Below, piece by piece: positions 62,037-64,000 of a stretch of DNA of 64,000 bases. Numbering within the stretch: position 1 is the stretch's first letter; every line of letters begins with the position of its first letter. The notes below the pieces were generated by a model. The model saw only the letters and a program-made list of their open reading frames with translations. It was not told the origin of the DNA and did no database searches. This DNA is from Apoderus coryli. Lineage: Eukaryota; Arthropoda; Insecta; Coleoptera; Attelabidae. The stretch spans positions 19,984,293-20,048,292 of the forward strand of contig OU452203.1 in the NCBI GenBank assembly GCA_911728435.2. The letters are read 5' to 3'. The position numbers and the translations under genes were made by a program.

Positions 62037-64000
62037 AATCTTAATTTTTGAACATGTGTGTGACATTAAAATTAGTTATGACACCAATGTTCACTTGCAA
62101 ATTTATATTGCTGTCAAAAGTGACAAACAAAAAAACAAGAGTAGATCCAAATTAGTAGGGTGTTTTATTATTATTAATGCATGTTCCGCGTTAAAAAACT
62201 CAGTGACAGAATTGTTACACTCATAAATAATAATTTTTTGAACTTGCTTCTCACTTATTTCCTTTCAAAATGAGAGAATTCACTTGTATCCAACAAAAAA
62301 TATTATTCTGTAGCAGAACCAACATTATTTTATTCCTGTTTTTAGATATGTCTGGTGTCTGCACATTTTGTAGAGTTTTATGCTTGGAGCAAATCGATTT
62401 TTATTAGCCAAAAGAACGATAAAATTTCGCTGAAAATAGAAAATAAAAAAAAAAAGTTCTTATACCACCACACAATAGCTTCTTTTCTAATACTTCGGTC
62501 GTCTGGACTTTAAATCCCTTATTTGATCAGCAGGATTCTAATCTAAACAGGGTCTGACTCAGATACAAATTTACAATTAACGTAAAGTTAAGAGTTTATC
62601 ACTCATTGTGTTTGTAAATTGTGTTGGAAAACTCGAGATATGTTTATTCTTTGAATTACTGTAATAGTCAAGATTAAATTTAATTTTAGCAGTTATTATT
62701 GTGATAAAACGTAAAACTGTTGGAAGTGGCTCTCTGTTTTTCTAGAGACGTCGTCTCAACCAACTTTCGATTGGAGAAAAGACTGTATAATGACTTGGCT
62801 TGTCCTCGCTTTTATACATCTTCTCTTCAGCTTATTCTGTTCGTACATGTGGGGTATTCTCAATGTATGCAGCATTAATTTCCTGAATAAAATTGAATAT
62901 TTTCCCCGACATAGGTAGATATAGTTCATATAAAGCAAATGAAAAGATATAACATTGTAATCGGGTTAGAAGCAATTTCGTAAGTCGCATAATACTTGAA
63001 AATATTGCTTGAAATTTAATTATAAAACGAATTCAGTAATTAGTTTACCAAACTCAACTCATATAAAAATAAATGGCAAAAAGAAACGAAAGAAAAACTC
63101 CTAAACTCAAACAGCAATTCGTTAGCTCATTGCCGTTTCGTTCTAATTGTAAGTAATTAGATACCAAGGGTTAATTTTGGTGAGAGTCTGTGTCATAAAA
63201 AGTTGCAGAAGGAGCAGATGTCGGAAATTGGTATGCGGACCAGGCATCGCAGGTGATTTGGTCGGAAATACCATAGGCGTAGATTGTTCCATTTACATGA
63301 TAGGTTAGTTTTCTTATTTCGCCATAGTGCACTGTACTAATCACCGAACATATAAGGGCATAGAGAATTGCTTTTTGAAGAAAAAAATACAGTGAAAACC
63401 AAACATTGGCTTGATAAACACAACGTTGGAACCTATCTTATTACACTTATAATACAATATTTGCAAGGCCTTTATTTAAATTGATTTTTGGGGAATTTTA
63501 GACTAGAGTAACCAGGCTTCAAATTATCCTCCTAACACACTTTACTTTATGATCGCTTTTAAACTGTAATAAAATATAATTTCCAGTACACTATTTCCTC
63601 CCTTTTCAGTCTCCATCCCTGGCTGAATCCATTTCAGTCCAGTGACCCATACGATTGTCACGAACACTGAGGTGAATTTATTCTTGGTGTGTTCGAAGTG
63701 TGTAAGAACAGCTGCAATCCAGGTTACCAAAATCACGTTACATGAGTGCCGATGTATGCTTAGTTTAACATACCTCAAACCGTCTAATTGACATCTTAAG
63801 TTTTTATTATAAGGTCATGACAATATTTAGTTATAAAACTATTTTTTCATTCTCTAGTAATATAGATTTATGAATACCGTTCTACTGAAAGAAAAATCCA
63901 ATATAAATTACAATAAACTGACATGAACCGAACCTATTATAATACATATATATATATATATACAATGCTAACATAATTTTCCGTACTCCGTAAAAAAGGA
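62037..64000. other. No confirmed gene; one coding-like minus frame
   Basis: A 78-codon minus frame at 63542-63778 has a hydrophobic N-terminal half (SCNVILVTWIAAVLTHFEH; SVFVTIVWVTGLKWIQPGME) and higher GC than its surroundings. No clear splice donor ends it and I do not recognise it. The window closes in a (TA)n run near 63947. Nothing else supported. Confidence 0.35.

Noticed and set aside
1..64000. LTR retrotransposons, endogenous viruses, tRNA or rRNA genes
   Set aside because: I looked for gag/pol protease-RT-integrase order, envelope genes, tRNA-like cloverleaf boxes and rRNA text and saw none; only non-LTR, DNA-transposon and ribozyme-type elements are supported.

Overview
The window reads as AT-rich, intron-dominated animal DNA from an insect with a transposon-laden genome. 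A beetle is my guess, but only the style of its non-LTR and mariner-like repeats points that way, so this is weak. There are no bacterial operons, rRNA genes, or tRNA genes that I can recognise.

The only host gene I can support is on the minus strand. Four exons (23655-23777, 16561-16761, 13224-13496, 951-1048) have canonical splice sites and matching reading phases. Together they encode Ig domain 1, Ig domain 2 and the start of Ig domain 3 of a klingon/lachesin-type neural cell-adhesion protein. The introns between them are 6.9, 3.1 and 12.2 kb. Its signal-peptide exon and its C-terminal exons were not found; positions 23.8-64 kb are probably its upstream intron or intergenic DNA, and the C-terminal exons lie beyond position 1.

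Almost everything else is mobile DNA. 0-14 kb: fragments of non-LTR (LINE) elements, a five-copy 161-bp tandem array followed by a coiled-coil ORF, a half RING-like exon, a mariner whose 3' part is duplicated and inverted, and RTE-type pieces. 15.5-16.2 kb: a 51-bp minisatellite whose two blocks face each other, next to a hAT-like terminus; the same minisatellite recurs at 27.9 and 38.7 kb. 20.9-30.4 kb: mariner and LINE scraps and a tyrosine-recombinase (Crypton-like) fragment. 30.8-35.1 kb: the best-preserved mobile element, a CR1-like LINE with intact ORF1 (PHD finger, coiled coil) and ORF2 (endonuclease and reverse transcriptase). 38-45 kb: an RTE tail, a MITE with palindromic ends, a foldback element and a decayed transposase. 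48-54.6 kb: further LINE pieces, a second tyrosine-recombinase fragment, and a complete mariner-like element with TA target duplication nested inside a LINE remnant. 55.5-58.7 kb: a palindromic satellite, LINE and mariner remnants, and a 568-bp element with a 12-bp target duplication and a 333-bp direct repeat carrying a well-formed hammerhead ribozyme (retrozyme or Penelope-LTR type). 59.4-62 kb: a nearly intact LINE reverse transcriptase and a long palindromic repeat.

The most interesting item is the hammerhead-bearing tandem element at 58143-58710. Next are the self-facing 51-bp minisatellite family that keeps a reading frame open, and the intact CR1-like LINE.
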